Positions 1-6,781 of a stretch of 25,932 nt of DNA are shown piece after piece. The notes under the pieces are model-generated. The model did not search any database. It was not told where the DNA came from and saw nothing but the letters and a program-made list of their open reading frames with translations. Position 1 is the stretch's first letter. Every line of letters begins with the position of its first letter. Made by a program: the position numbers and the translations under genes. Source of the DNA: RUG11237 sp045126515 (GTDB lineage Bacteria; Bacillota; Clostridia; Lachnospirales; Lachnospiraceae); NCBI GenBank assembly GCA_045126515.1, contig JBGVOM010000001.1:1-25932 (forward strand), read 5' to 3'.

Positions 1-57
1 TTTTGGGTATAATCTTTTTGTAATTTAATAGGTAGTAGCATACTTATATTTTACACC

Positions 58-96
58 AACTGCCGAATTCTTTCGAGGTTTGGCAGTTATTTTTTT
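58..96 (+). terminator. Rho-independent terminator of an off-window plus-strand gene
   Basis: AACTGCC (58-64) pairs with GGCAGTT (82-88), with further weaker pairing inside, and a run of T follows at 90-96. The T-run lies on the plus side only, so this ends a transcript entering from the left edge. No gene is visible in bases 1-57. Confidence 0.75.
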
Positions 97-103
97 GCAC
101 TGA

Positions 104-144
104 AAAGGAGCTGCACACTAATTACTTAGTGCGACAGCCCCTTT
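104..144 (-). terminator. Terminator hairpin after the ABC permease operon
   Basis: Arms at about 104-121 and 126-144 pair over AAAGG, GCTG and CACTAA blocks with a small internal mismatch and a TTAC loop. It lies 7 bases past the permease stop codon. Read on the minus strand the hairpin is followed by only four T residues, so it is a moderate terminator by sequence. Position supports minus-strand use. Confidence 0.6.
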
Positions 145-150
145 CGGCTA

Positions 151-1293
151 TTAATCCGCATCCAACATAATTTCCTTCACGGATATCTTACTAATCTTTC
201 GGGTATAGCAGTACATAATAATTTCATAGAGAATTGCAAATGAAATCAATGTAATGATAAATGCCGGCACATCGAAATTATAATCCGGTACATTTTCGAT
301 ATCCTTGAATACAACAGAAACGGTTATTTTTAATAATGCATATTGATATATTGTTCCAATGGCAAATCCTATATAAGCAATAGGTCTGTAACCGCTTAAA
401 ATTGCCTTGCTGCATTCATCTGCGGAATATCCGAAAACACTCATCATAGAAAGTGTTTTTATATTGGAGTTTACAACAGTAGTAATAGCAAGAAATAAAG
501 TCACAAACGCCAAAATAACACCAATAACCAAACACATAATTGCCATCATTACGCTTGCAAGTTCATCCATACCACAAGACATCTGCATCATGGCAGAATA
601 GCAGAATGCGGCAAAGGCAGTGAAAAAGATTAGTGACTTGCGTTGTCTGACCGTGTTTTTTTGAAGTTCTTTTAAGAAAGGCATATCTGAATTTACTTTT
701 ACAGTTTTTACTTTTTCCACAGCTTTTCCCTTTAACAATTCAAGTACCGGTGTTCCTAATTTTAAATAGCTATATAGTATGGACAATAATGCAAATATAA
801 GTGTTGGCAATATTACCAGACAGAGCATTAATAAAGGCTGGAAGTGCATTGGAACCTCTGGAAGTAATTTATCTTCATTCTGCACAGAATAAAATTTAGG
901 CATAATACAGTGCGCTCCTGCGTATCCAATTCCGGTGCCTGCAAAGATACTTAATCCAAATGCCCAGAATCCGCTGGCAATCCGCACATTAGAATATCCC
1001 ATTGCTTTTAGAATTCCTAATTCTTTTCGGTGGGTATCTATGTAATGTTTAATATAAAAGCAAAGCATCACAACAGAAGTCAGAAGCAGGCAGCCTCCAC
1101 TTACAGCACTGACAACTTTTCCTGTCATAACTTGTGCATCGTAAAACATCTGCATTTCCTGTGTAGTAATCAAATCTTCAATACATGTTATATCCATATT
1201 GTAATTAAGAAAAAGAGTACATATAAACACTGCACAAGCTGAAATAATGATGATACCAATCATCTTAAATATATCCTTTATTCCTATTATCAT
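151..1293 (-). CDS. ABC transporter permease, FtsX/MacB-like
   Basis: A 380-residue integral membrane protein with about eight hydrophobic segments in two halves. The first half holds a TM segment at about 10-30, then TMs around 65-82, 108-128 and 150-175. The motif RKELGILKAMGYSN at about 90-103 is the typical FtsX cytoplasmic loop that contacts the ATPase. A second FtsX-like half follows at about 215-380, with NSNIKTLSMMSVFGYSADE repeating that loop. The extracytoplasmic part between TM1 and TM2 is only about 35 residues, much shorter than in MacB or LolC, so no large periplasmic-type domain is present. It lies 4 bases downstream of its ATPase and is surely its partner. Substrate is unknown; the TetR gene in the same operon suggests export of a toxic or regulatory small molecule or peptide. 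Confidence 0.85.
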   Translation of the reverse strand: MIIGIKDIFKMIGIIIISACAVFICTLFLNYNMDITCIEDLITTQEMQMFYDAQVMTGKVVSAVSGGCLLLTSVVMLCFYIKHYIDTHRKELGILKAMGYSNVRIASGFWAFGLSIFAGTGIGYAGAHCIMPKFYSVQNEDKLLPEVPMHFQPLLMLCLVILPTLIFALLSILYSYLKLGTPVLELLKGKAVEKVKTVKVNSDMPFLKELQKNTVRQRKSLIFFTAFAAFCYSAMMQMSCGMDELASVMMAIMCLVIGVILAFVTLFLAITTVVNSNIKTLSMMSVFGYSADECSKAILSGYRPIAYIGFAIGTIYQYALLKITVSVVFKDIENVPDYNFDVPAFIITLISFAILYEIIMYCYTRKISKISVKEIMLDAD

Positions 1294-1297
1294 TGTT

Positions 1298-1990
1298 TTA
1301 CCACCCTATCTCATATGCTGTTTTTTGTGTCTTATTTTGATATGTTTCCACGATTTTACCACTGTTCATTCGTATAACGGTTTTTGCCATATCTGCAATG
1401 TTGGCATTGTGTGTTACCATTATGATGGTAAAGTGCAGTTCTCTTTGGAGTTTGCATATGTAATCAAGAACCAGGCGTCCGGTTTCTTCATCTAACGCAC
1501 CTGTAGGCTCGTCTAAAAACAGGACATTAGGTTTCTTTGCCAACGCTCTTGCTACGGAAACTCTTTGCTGCTCTCCACCACTAAGTTCGTGGGGATATTT
1601 GAAACGTTTTTCCGCCAGCCCCACAGCTTCAATGGTTGCTGCATAGTCTTTGTTGTGGGCTAAATCGGCTCCCATCTTTACATTTCTGTCCACATTTAGA
1701 TTAGGCAGTAAATAGTATTGCTGGAAAATAAATCCTATATTTTTCTTTCGGAATCCTGTTAACTCTTTGTCTGATAAACCGGTGATATTTTCTTGGTTGT
1801 ACAGAATATTTCCGCTATCAGGTCGTTCCAAACCTGAAATCACATTAAGAAGAGTAGACTTACCGGAACCGGAGGCACCTAGCAGCACTACAAAATCCCC
1901 ATCCTCAATAGTTAAGGATATTCCTTTCAATACTTCGAATTTATTATCTTTTACTCCATATGATTTATGTATATTTTCAATTTTTATCAT
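1298..1990 (-). CDS. ABC transporter ATP-binding protein, LolD/MacB type
   Basis: A 230-residue ATPase that powers the permease just downstream. Walker A is GASGSGKST at 38-46, the Q-loop lies in FIFQQYYLLPN, the signature is LSGGEQQRV, Walker B is VLFLDEPTGALDEE and the H-loop is MVTHN. The DEPTGALD form is typical of the FtsE/LolD/MacB group. An upstream in-frame ATG at 2017 exists, but the chosen ATG at 1990 has AAGGAG about 8 bases before it and starts the usual MIKIENIHKSYG. With this start the gene overlaps the tetR 3' end by 14 bases, which indicates translational coupling. Confidence 0.92.
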   Translation of the reverse strand: MIKIENIHKSYGVKDNKFEVLKGISLTIEDGDFVVLLGASGSGKSTLLNVISGLERPDSGNILYNQENITGLSDKELTGFRKKNIGFIFQQYYLLPNLNVDRNVKMGADLAHNKDYAATIEAVGLAEKRFKYPHELSGGEQQRVSVARALAKKPNVLFLDEPTGALDEETGRLVLDYICKLQRELHFTIIMVTHNANIADMAKTVIRMNSGKIVETYQNKTQKTAYEIGW

Positions 1991-2564
1991 CTGACGTACT
2001 CCTTTTTGTTTTTTCAAGCAAACTTGTAAAAATCTCTGTCATCATTGACTGGATTTCCTGATTTGTGAAAACACAGACTTTTGTGGCACATAATGTGGCA
2101 ATTCCGTGAGTATATATCCAAAGATGTTGATATAAATTTTTTGCATCCTCATCCTGTAAACCATAAGGTTCTTTGACTGAATTTAAAATATCCATATAGC
2201 TTTCATCAAGGAACATGAGTGTATGCTCTATATCTGTAGGTTTTGACTGTTCATTCATAAATAATATTTGGAATAACTTAGGTTCTTCGATTGCAAACTT
2301 TATATATGCAGAGCCAACGCCTTTGAAAGCTGATTCTTGTTGTAAACCTTCGTTTACATATTCTTTGTATAGGGCTTTCGCAGCTTTTAGAATCTCTGTA
2401 GTTACTTCCTCCATATTTTCAAATACTGTGAAAATTGGACAGGCAGAACTACCCAGCCTTTTACCTAATTCTCTTGAAGTTACAGCCTCCAATCCTTGCT
2501 CCCGGACTATTTGTATAGCTGTCATGATAATTTCATCTTTTGTGAACTTTGCTTTTGGTGGCAT
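1977..2564 (-). CDS. TetR/AcrR family transcriptional regulator
   Basis: A 195-residue regulator. The N-terminal helix-turn-helix spans about residues 8-55, with the pattern AIQIVREQGLEAVTSRELGKRLG followed by VFENMEEV, equivalent to the usual YxxFxxKEEL. The rest is an all-helical ligand and dimer domain. The usual glycine/tyrosine pair before the aromatic is replaced by SACPIFTVF, so the recognition helix is divergent. AAGGAG lies 6 bases before the ATG. It is the first gene of a three-gene operon with the ABC ATPase and permease, a layout that in this family usually means autoregulation and repression of the neighbouring transporter. The ligand cannot be read from sequence. Confidence 0.88.
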   Translation of the reverse strand: MPPKAKFTKDEIIMTAIQIVREQGLEAVTSRELGKRLGSSACPIFTVFENMEEVTTEILKAAKALYKEYVNEGLQQESAFKGVGSAYIKFAIEEPKLFQILFMNEQSKPTDIEHTLMFLDESYMDILNSVKEPYGLQDEDAKNLYQHLWIYTHGIATLCATKVCVFTNQEIQSMMTEIFTSLLEKTKRSTSDDKN

Positions 2565-2582
2565 ATGTTTCTCCTTTTCTAT

Positions 2583-2602
2583 ATCATGTGTTCTAAATCA
2601 TG
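2583..2602. repeat. Direct repeat ATCATG, possible TetR operator
   Basis: ATCATG occurs at 2583-2588 and 2597-2602 with 14-bp periodicity, between the tetR -10 and its ribosome binding site. TetR proteins usually bind inverted repeats, so the operator role is a guess based on position only. Confidence 0.25.
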
Positions 2603-2608
2603 CGTCCT

Positions 2609-2636
2609 ATTATAATCATAATATTTCTTTTGTCAA
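2609..2636 (-). promoter_or_regulatory. Promoter of the tetR-ABC operon
   Basis: On the minus strand TTGACA (2636-2631) and TATAAT (2614-2609) are both perfect consensus, separated by 16 bp. Transcription would start near 2602, about 38 bases before the tetR ATG. Confidence 0.8.
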
Positions 2637-2648
2637 TAATAAATGAAG

Positions 2649-2794
2649 TAGTCACATTCAAACTTGCCGTTTCCCAAGAACAGCATATAGCCGATACAAT
2701 TCTTCTCAGAAAGGCTGTTAAAGTCTCTGCCTTTCTGAGAAGAATTGTATCGGCTATATGCGTCCTGCAAACCACCAAGTGTGAATTTTGACTA
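2649..2794 (+). ncRNA. Long structured hairpin element, copy 1
   Basis: A perfect 33-bp inverted repeat (2683-2715 with 2729-2761) closes a 13-base loop, TGTTAAAGTCTCT. Outside it lies an internal loop ending ACA on the 5' side and GTCCTGC on the 3' side. GTTT (2669-2672) can pair with AAAC (2769-2772), and an imperfect basal helix of about 18 bp joins 2649-2666 to 2776-2794. No T-run follows, so it is not a canonical terminator. A second element at 6578-6706 shares the loop, the internal-loop bases and the layout, but with different, paired stem sequence. It may be a structured RNA, a MITE-like repeat or a protein-binding site; I cannot name a family. The RNA type and the plus orientation are inferred from G-U pairs in copy 2. 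Confidence 0.6.
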
Positions 2795-2799
2795 ATCAG

Positions 2800-2833
2800 T
2801 TACATGGGTTTTGCCATAACTCAATCACCTCCG
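2800..2833 (-). other. Strong Shine-Dalgarno and 5-codon reading frame
   Basis: On the minus strand CGGAGGTGAT (2833-2824) is a near-perfect anti-16S match, followed 6 bases later by ATG at 2817 and the frame MAKPM then TAA (2802-2800). The hairpin element begins 6 bases after the stop. This may be a leader peptide or the stump of a gene replaced by the element. It is too short to assert a product. Confidence 0.3.
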
Positions 2834-2863
2834 TTGTTTTGTGTAGGATGTTTGAATCAGTAT

Positions 2864-2892
2864 CCCACACAAACAGAATTTTATGCTATAAT
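2864..2892 (+). promoter_or_regulatory. Extended -10 promoter of the COG3044-type ATPase gene
   Basis: TATAAT at 2887-2892 is preceded by TG at 2884-2885, giving an extended -10. The -35 region at 2864-2869 (CCCACA) is poor, as is common with extended -10 promoters. The start would be near 2899, about 50 bases before the ATG. Confidence 0.55.
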
Positions 2893-2950
2893 AATTTCGT
2901 TTACGATATAGAACTGGAAGAATATAAAATGAATAAGAAAGGACCAAAAC

Positions 2951-4651
2951 ATGAAACACACAGAATTAAGGGACATTTTACATAGAATCGACCACAAAGG
3001 CTATCCTGCCTATAAAGATACCAGAGGACATTATGATTTTCCGGAATTTACCTTATCCATTGACCATGTGCAGGGAGATCCCTTTGCATCACCCTCTAAA
3101 GTAAGCGTTTTTCTGTCTGGAAAAAGAGCTGGATTTCCGGAAGACTTGTGGAAAGAAAAATGCAGAAGAATTGCATTGCAGGACTATTTGTTGCGTCAAT
3201 TTGGAAAAAGAATTGAGAAAGTATCCTTTAAAGCCAAAGGCTCCGGAAAGAGCGGACTGATGTCAGTGAGTCGACCAGGGCAGGAGGTATTGAGGAGAAG
3301 TGCCTGTGAAATCAACAAAGATTCTGGGGATATTCTCCTTCGTATGGAAGTTGGTTTTCCGGCAAACGGACGTACGGTAAATTCCAGAGAATTAGAGAAG
3401 ATTTTATTTGAATTTCTTCCGGAATGTGTGAAAGGGGCATTGTTTTATAAGGCATTGCCGGCAAAAGAAATTACAGACTGGGTGAATCTGGCAAGCGACC
3501 AGCAGTATATCAGAGAACAGTTAAAAGAGCTGGGATTGATTGCATTTGTTGCGGACAATGCCATACTTCCAAGAGAATCAGGAGTATCAGGAAAGCCTTT
3601 GCGGCAGGCAGTACCGTTTCACTCACCGAAAGCTTTAGAAGTTACCATGAATCTTCCTTTTGGAGGAACCATAAAAGGAATGGGAATTAAGAAAGGAATT
3701 ACGCTGATTGTAGGAGGCGGTTATCATGGAAAATCTACCTTGTTAAAAGCCTTGGAGGCAGGTGTGTATAACCATATTCCGGGGGATGGCAGAGAATATG
3801 TAATTACAGATGATACAGCAGTAAAGCTTCGTGCAGAAGATGGAAGAAGTATTCAGAAAGTGGATATTTCCATGTTTATTAACAATTTGCCAAATGGAAA
3901 GGATACCAAAGCTTTTGTTACGGAGGATGCCAGCGGAAGCACGTCACAGGCGGCAAATGTGGTAGAAGCCATGGAAGCAGGTGCCTGTGTTTTTCTGATT
4001 GATGAAGATACCAGTGCTACGAATTTTATGATTAGAGATGAATTGATGCAGCGGGTGGTGCACAGAGATGCAGAGCCTATTGTACCATTTATTGACCGGG
4101 TGGAAGAGTTATATCGGAATTTTGGAATATCCACTATTCTGGTGGCTGGAAGTTCAGGTTCTTATTTCCATAAAGCAGACTGCATTTTGCAGATGGACCG
4201 TTATGAACCGGTGGAAATTACGGAGTTTGCAAAAGAACAGGCAAAGCAGTTTCCTTTACCGGCAGCACCGATTCCGGAGCAAAGCCAGGTAAATTTTACA
4301 AGAAAAGTGTTGGAAGATAAGAGTTTCCGGGATGACCGGGTTAAGATAAAAACTATGGGCAGAGATTCTGTTTCTATCAATCGAGAGGTGATTGATGTGC
4401 GCTATGTGGAACAGCTGGTGGATGGCGAACAGCTGGCAGCTTTGGGATACATAGTAAAGTATGCGTATACCAATCTGGTAGATGGGAAAAAGAACATGCA
4501 GCAGGTGGTAGACATGCTTTGTGAACAAATAGAAAAAGATGGTATGGGAAAAATTTGTGGTGGAAGTTATCTGCCTTGCAATTTTGCCATGGTGCGCAGA
4601 CAGGAAATATTTGCCTGTTTCAACCGCTATCGGAAACTGAAATTACAGTAA
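2951..4651 (+). CDS. ABC-class P-loop ATPase domain protein (COG3044 type)
   Basis: A soluble 566-residue protein matching the predicted ABC-class ATPase family (Pfam ABC_ATPase, COG3044). The N-terminal half (1-240) includes the family pattern IDHVQGDPFASPS at about 38-50. Walker A is GGGYHGKST at about 255-263. A divergent ABC signature region, DASGSTSQAANVVEAME, lies at 327-342, and Walker B is CVFLIDEDTSATN at 346-358. There is no transmembrane segment or transporter partner, so it is not a conventional transporter ATPase. Length is normal for the family. AAAGGA lies 7 bases before the ATG. The cellular role of the family is not well established. It is followed 14 bases later by a small membrane protein gene and then an MFS transporter. 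Confidence 0.88.
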   Translation: MKHTELRDILHRIDHKGYPAYKDTRGHYDFPEFTLSIDHVQGDPFASPSKVSVFLSGKRAGFPEDLWKEKCRRIALQDYLLRQFGKRIEKVSFKAKGSGKSGLMSVSRPGQEVLRRSACEINKDSGDILLRMEVGFPANGRTVNSRELEKILFEFLPECVKGALFYKALPAKEITDWVNLASDQQYIREQLKELGLIAFVADNAILPRESGVSGKPLRQAVPFHSPKALEVTMNLPFGGTIKGMGIKKGITLIVGGGYHGKSTLLKALEAGVYNHIPGDGREYVITDDTAVKLRAEDGRSIQKVDISMFINNLPNGKDTKAFVTEDASGSTSQAANVVEAMEAGACVFLIDEDTSATNFMIRDELMQRVVHRDAEPIVPFIDRVEELYRNFGISTILVAGSSGSYFHKADCILQMDRYEPVEITEFAKEQAKQFPLPAAPIPEQSQVNFTRKVLEDKSFRDDRVKIKTMGRDSVSINREVIDVRYVEQLVDGEQLAALGYIVKYAYTNLVDGKKNMQQVVDMLCEQIEKDGMGKICGGSYLPCNFAMVRRQEIFACFNRYRKLKLQ

Positions 4652-4665
4652 AGGTGGGACGAGAT

Positions 4666-5334
4666 ATGAACACACAAAAGAAATTGTGTATTTTGGGATG
4701 TATTTTGGATGTATTGATTGTTATTTTTGGATGTCTTGGAACTTATATAGAAATCCATGAAAATACTATTGTTATGCTGACTTATTATACTATTGACAGC
4801 AATATTCTTATGGCGGCAGCGTGTATGTTGGATATTTATTATCAGGTAAGAGCAGGAAAAGGTGAAACGGTACCGAAATGGATTAAAAAGGTGAAATTTT
4901 TGGGAGTATGCTGTATGAGTATTACATTTCTTGTGGTATTTTGCGTGCTGGCTCCTCAGGGCGGAATTGTGGGGTATTGCCGCAGTTTCTTTGAAGGGGC
5001 TTTGAAATACCAGCATTTCTTGTGTCCGTTGCTTGCTATCGTTGGTTTCTTTGTGGTAGACAGTAAGCAAGAAGCAGTGGATAAGACTACAGCAAAGCTT
5101 TCCTTGATTCCCACAGTATGTTATGCCATTGCTACTACCACGGGAAATATTATAAAGGTGATGCATGGCCCGTATCCCTTTTTGTATGTTTATGAGCAGC
5201 CGATATATATGTCTGTATTGTGGGCGATTATTATTTTAGGAATGGCATATGGTATCAGCTGGGGACTTCAGAAGATAAATAATAAGGTGTATGAAAAATC
5301 ACTTTGGAAAATTTATAATTTGTCAGAAGTATAA
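4666..5334 (+). CDS. Six-TM membrane protein, possibly Pr6Pr-like
   Basis: A 222-residue protein with six hydrophobic segments at roughly 8-26, 38-56, 78-98, 117-133, 150-166 and 182-203. The YYTIDSNIL pattern after TM1 and the HGPYPFLYVY region before the last TM resemble the Pr6Pr / FAR-17a-AIG1-like membrane family, whose members carry a conserved polar SN before TM2 and a late histidine. The start at 4666 has AAAGGTGGG upstream; the frame stays open to 4555, but that would overlap the preceding gene by about 95 bases without a site. Family assignment is tentative and no reaction is claimed. Confidence 0.7.
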   Translation: MNTQKKLCILGCILDVLIVIFGCLGTYIEIHENTIVMLTYYTIDSNILMAAACMLDIYYQVRAGKGETVPKWIKKVKFLGVCCMSITFLVVFCVLAPQGGIVGYCRSFFEGALKYQHFLCPLLAIVGFFVVDSKQEAVDKTTAKLSLIPTVCYAIATTTGNIIKVMHGPYPFLYVYEQPIYMSVLWAIIILGMAYGISWGLQKINNKVYEKSLWKIYNLSEV

Positions 5335-5358
5335 CTACACAGACAAAGGAGAAGTTTT

Positions 5359-6540
5359 ATGCGAAATATTATTTTTTTAGGACTTATTAGTTTCTTTATG
5401 GATATCAGTTCTGAAATGGTATATCCGATGATTCCGTTATACTTGGTTTCTGCTTTTGGTGCAACGCCCGCAATCGTGGGAATTATTGAAGGAATTGCGG
5501 AAAGTACGGCAAGTCTGCTTAAGGTATTTAGTGGCTATGTGACAGATAAATATAAGCGGAAAAAACCTCTTGCTTTTATGGGATATGCCACAGGGTTTCT
5601 ATATAAGCTGGCGCTTTTGTTTGCGTCCGGCTGGACCGGTATTCTTACGGCACGGGTAATAGACCGTCTTGGAAAAGGTATTCGTACTGCACCAAGGGAT
5701 GTGATGGTTAGCGAAAGTGCGGATAAAAATGAAATGGGAAAATCTTTCGGAATACATAAGGCATTGGACATGGCAGGTTCTGCCATTGGTATTCTGCTGG
5801 CATATATGTTGTTAAGAAAGCTTGGGAACGGTCAGACAAACTACAAAAAGATTTTTGCCATATCCGTTATTCCCACAGTTCTGGCATTATTGATGTTTGC
5901 TTTTGTGAAGGAAAAAAAGGAAGAAAGAAAGTTGAAAAAACGAGAACGATTCTGGAATAATTTTTCTTCACTGGATGGACGGCTTAAACTGTATTTATTG
6001 GTTGTATTTCTTTTTACACTAGGTAATTCATCCAACAGTTTTTTACTTTTGCGCGCAAAGAGTGCAGGATTTGATGATACCAATGTAATTTTGCTTTATT
6101 TTTTATATAACCTGACAGTAGCTATGTTGTCTGTTCCTTTTGGAAAACTGTCAGATAAAGTTGGAAGAAAGCAGGTACTTATTGCAGGGTATTTGTTGTT
6201 CTCGGCGGTATATCTGGGCTTTGCTTTTGCTGCAAGTGCAGTTTCCTTTGTGGTTATTTTCTTTGTATACGGTATCTTTACCGCAATGACAGCAGGTGTG
6301 GAGCGGGCTTTGATTGCAGAGATTTCACCTGCTGAACTGAAAGGTACCATGTTGGGCCTTCATTCCACAATCGCAGGAATCGCGTTACTTCCAGCAAGTG
6401 TGATTTGTGGCTTTTTATGGGAGCACTTTGGTAGTGCAGTGCCATTTGTTTTTGGCGCTTCCATGTCTGCCATTGCAGCAATCTTACTTATTCTGTTTTT
6501 CCAGACACCAAGTAATAACCAGAAGGTGAAAGTAGTTTAA
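5359..6540 (+). CDS. MFS transporter
   Basis: A 393-residue major facilitator superfamily permease with about 12 TM segments in two six-helix halves. The loop between TM2 and TM3 has the motif A form SGYVTDKYKRKKPL (about 57-70), repeated in the second half as GKLSDKVGRKQVL (about 260-272). The stretch RVIDRLGKGIRTAPRDVM near residue 100 is typical of a bacterial MFS subgroup without an assigned substrate. AAAGGAG precedes the ATG. It is third in the set after the COG3044-type ATPase and the six-TM protein, with no promoter seen between. Substrate unknown. Confidence 0.88.
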   Translation: MRNIIFLGLISFFMDISSEMVYPMIPLYLVSAFGATPAIVGIIEGIAESTASLLKVFSGYVTDKYKRKKPLAFMGYATGFLYKLALLFASGWTGILTARVIDRLGKGIRTAPRDVMVSESADKNEMGKSFGIHKALDMAGSAIGILLAYMLLRKLGNGQTNYKKIFAISVIPTVLALLMFAFVKEKKEERKLKKRERFWNNFSSLDGRLKLYLLVVFLFTLGNSSNSFLLLRAKSAGFDDTNVILLYFLYNLTVAMLSVPFGKLSDKVGRKQVLIAGYLLFSAVYLGFAFAASAVSFVVIFFVYGIFTAMTAGVERALIAEISPAELKGTMLGLHSTIAGIALLPASVICGFLWEHFGSAVPFVFGASMSAIAAILLILFFQTPSNNQKVKVV

Positions 6541-6577
6541 AAAGAGTATTCTATGTATCACGAAAATGGGATTGTGT

Positions 6578-6706
6578 AACGATTGATTCCCTGGATGTTG
6601 TCATGCACAGCCTATAATAAATACAGAAGCTTCCTGAGCTGTTTCGAGTCTGCTCGGGAAGCTTCTGTGTTTATTATAGGCGTCCCGTCAACTTCAATTC
6701 ATCGTT
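6578..6706 (+). ncRNA. Long structured hairpin element, copy 2
   Basis: Arms 6610-6639 and 6652-6681 pair over 30 bp; the only two non-Watson-Crick positions become U-G pairs in plus-strand RNA. The apical loop is TGTTTCGAGTCT. The internal loop has TCATGCACA on the 5' side and GTCCCGT on the 3' side. Outside it GATGTTG (6594-6600) pairs with CAACTTC (6689-6695) with one mismatch, and AACGATTGATT (6578-6588) with AATTCATCGTT (6696-6706) at 9 of 11 positions. Compared with copy 1, the loop, ACA, GTCCYGY and GC.TATA....ATACA are kept while other stem bases change on both arms. No U-run follows. It lies between the MFS gene and the ABC operon promoter. Confidence 0.6.
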
Positions 6707-6718
6707 TCACTGTACCTA

Positions 6719-6747
6719 TTGACAAAACTGTTTATATGGTGTATATA
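6719..6747 (+). promoter_or_regulatory. Promoter of the YtrA-type ABC operon
   Basis: TTGACA (6719-6724) is perfect consensus, the spacer is 17 bp and the -10 is TATATA (6742-6747). The start would fall near 6754, inside the palindrome at 6740-6759. Confidence 0.8.
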
Positions 6748-6759
6748 AAAATATATACA
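6740..6759. promoter_or_regulatory. Palindromic operator, probable GntR (YtrA-type) site
   Basis: A perfect inverted repeat, TGTATATA-N4-TATATACA, covers the -10 and the predicted start. YtrA-subfamily GntR proteins are known to bind TA-rich TGTA/TACA palindromes at the promoter of their own ABC operon, and such a regulator is encoded at 10467 in this operon. Binding would block RNA polymerase directly. Confidence 0.7.
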
Positions 6760-6781
6760 GTTTATGAACGGAGGAGAGTAT

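Noticed and set aside
2593..2791. Two opposite open frames of about 60 codons across the first hairpin
   Set aside because: They read through the inverted repeat arms, giving the same peptide block on each strand; this is an effect of the palindrome.
4627..5166. 179-codon minus-strand open frame
   Set aside because: Antisense to the six-TM membrane protein gene, which has a good ribosome site and coherent neighbours.
6610..6681. Second hairpin as a terminator of the MFS gene
   Set aside because: No U-run on either strand and the stem is far too long; it may still impede transcription but is not a canonical terminator.
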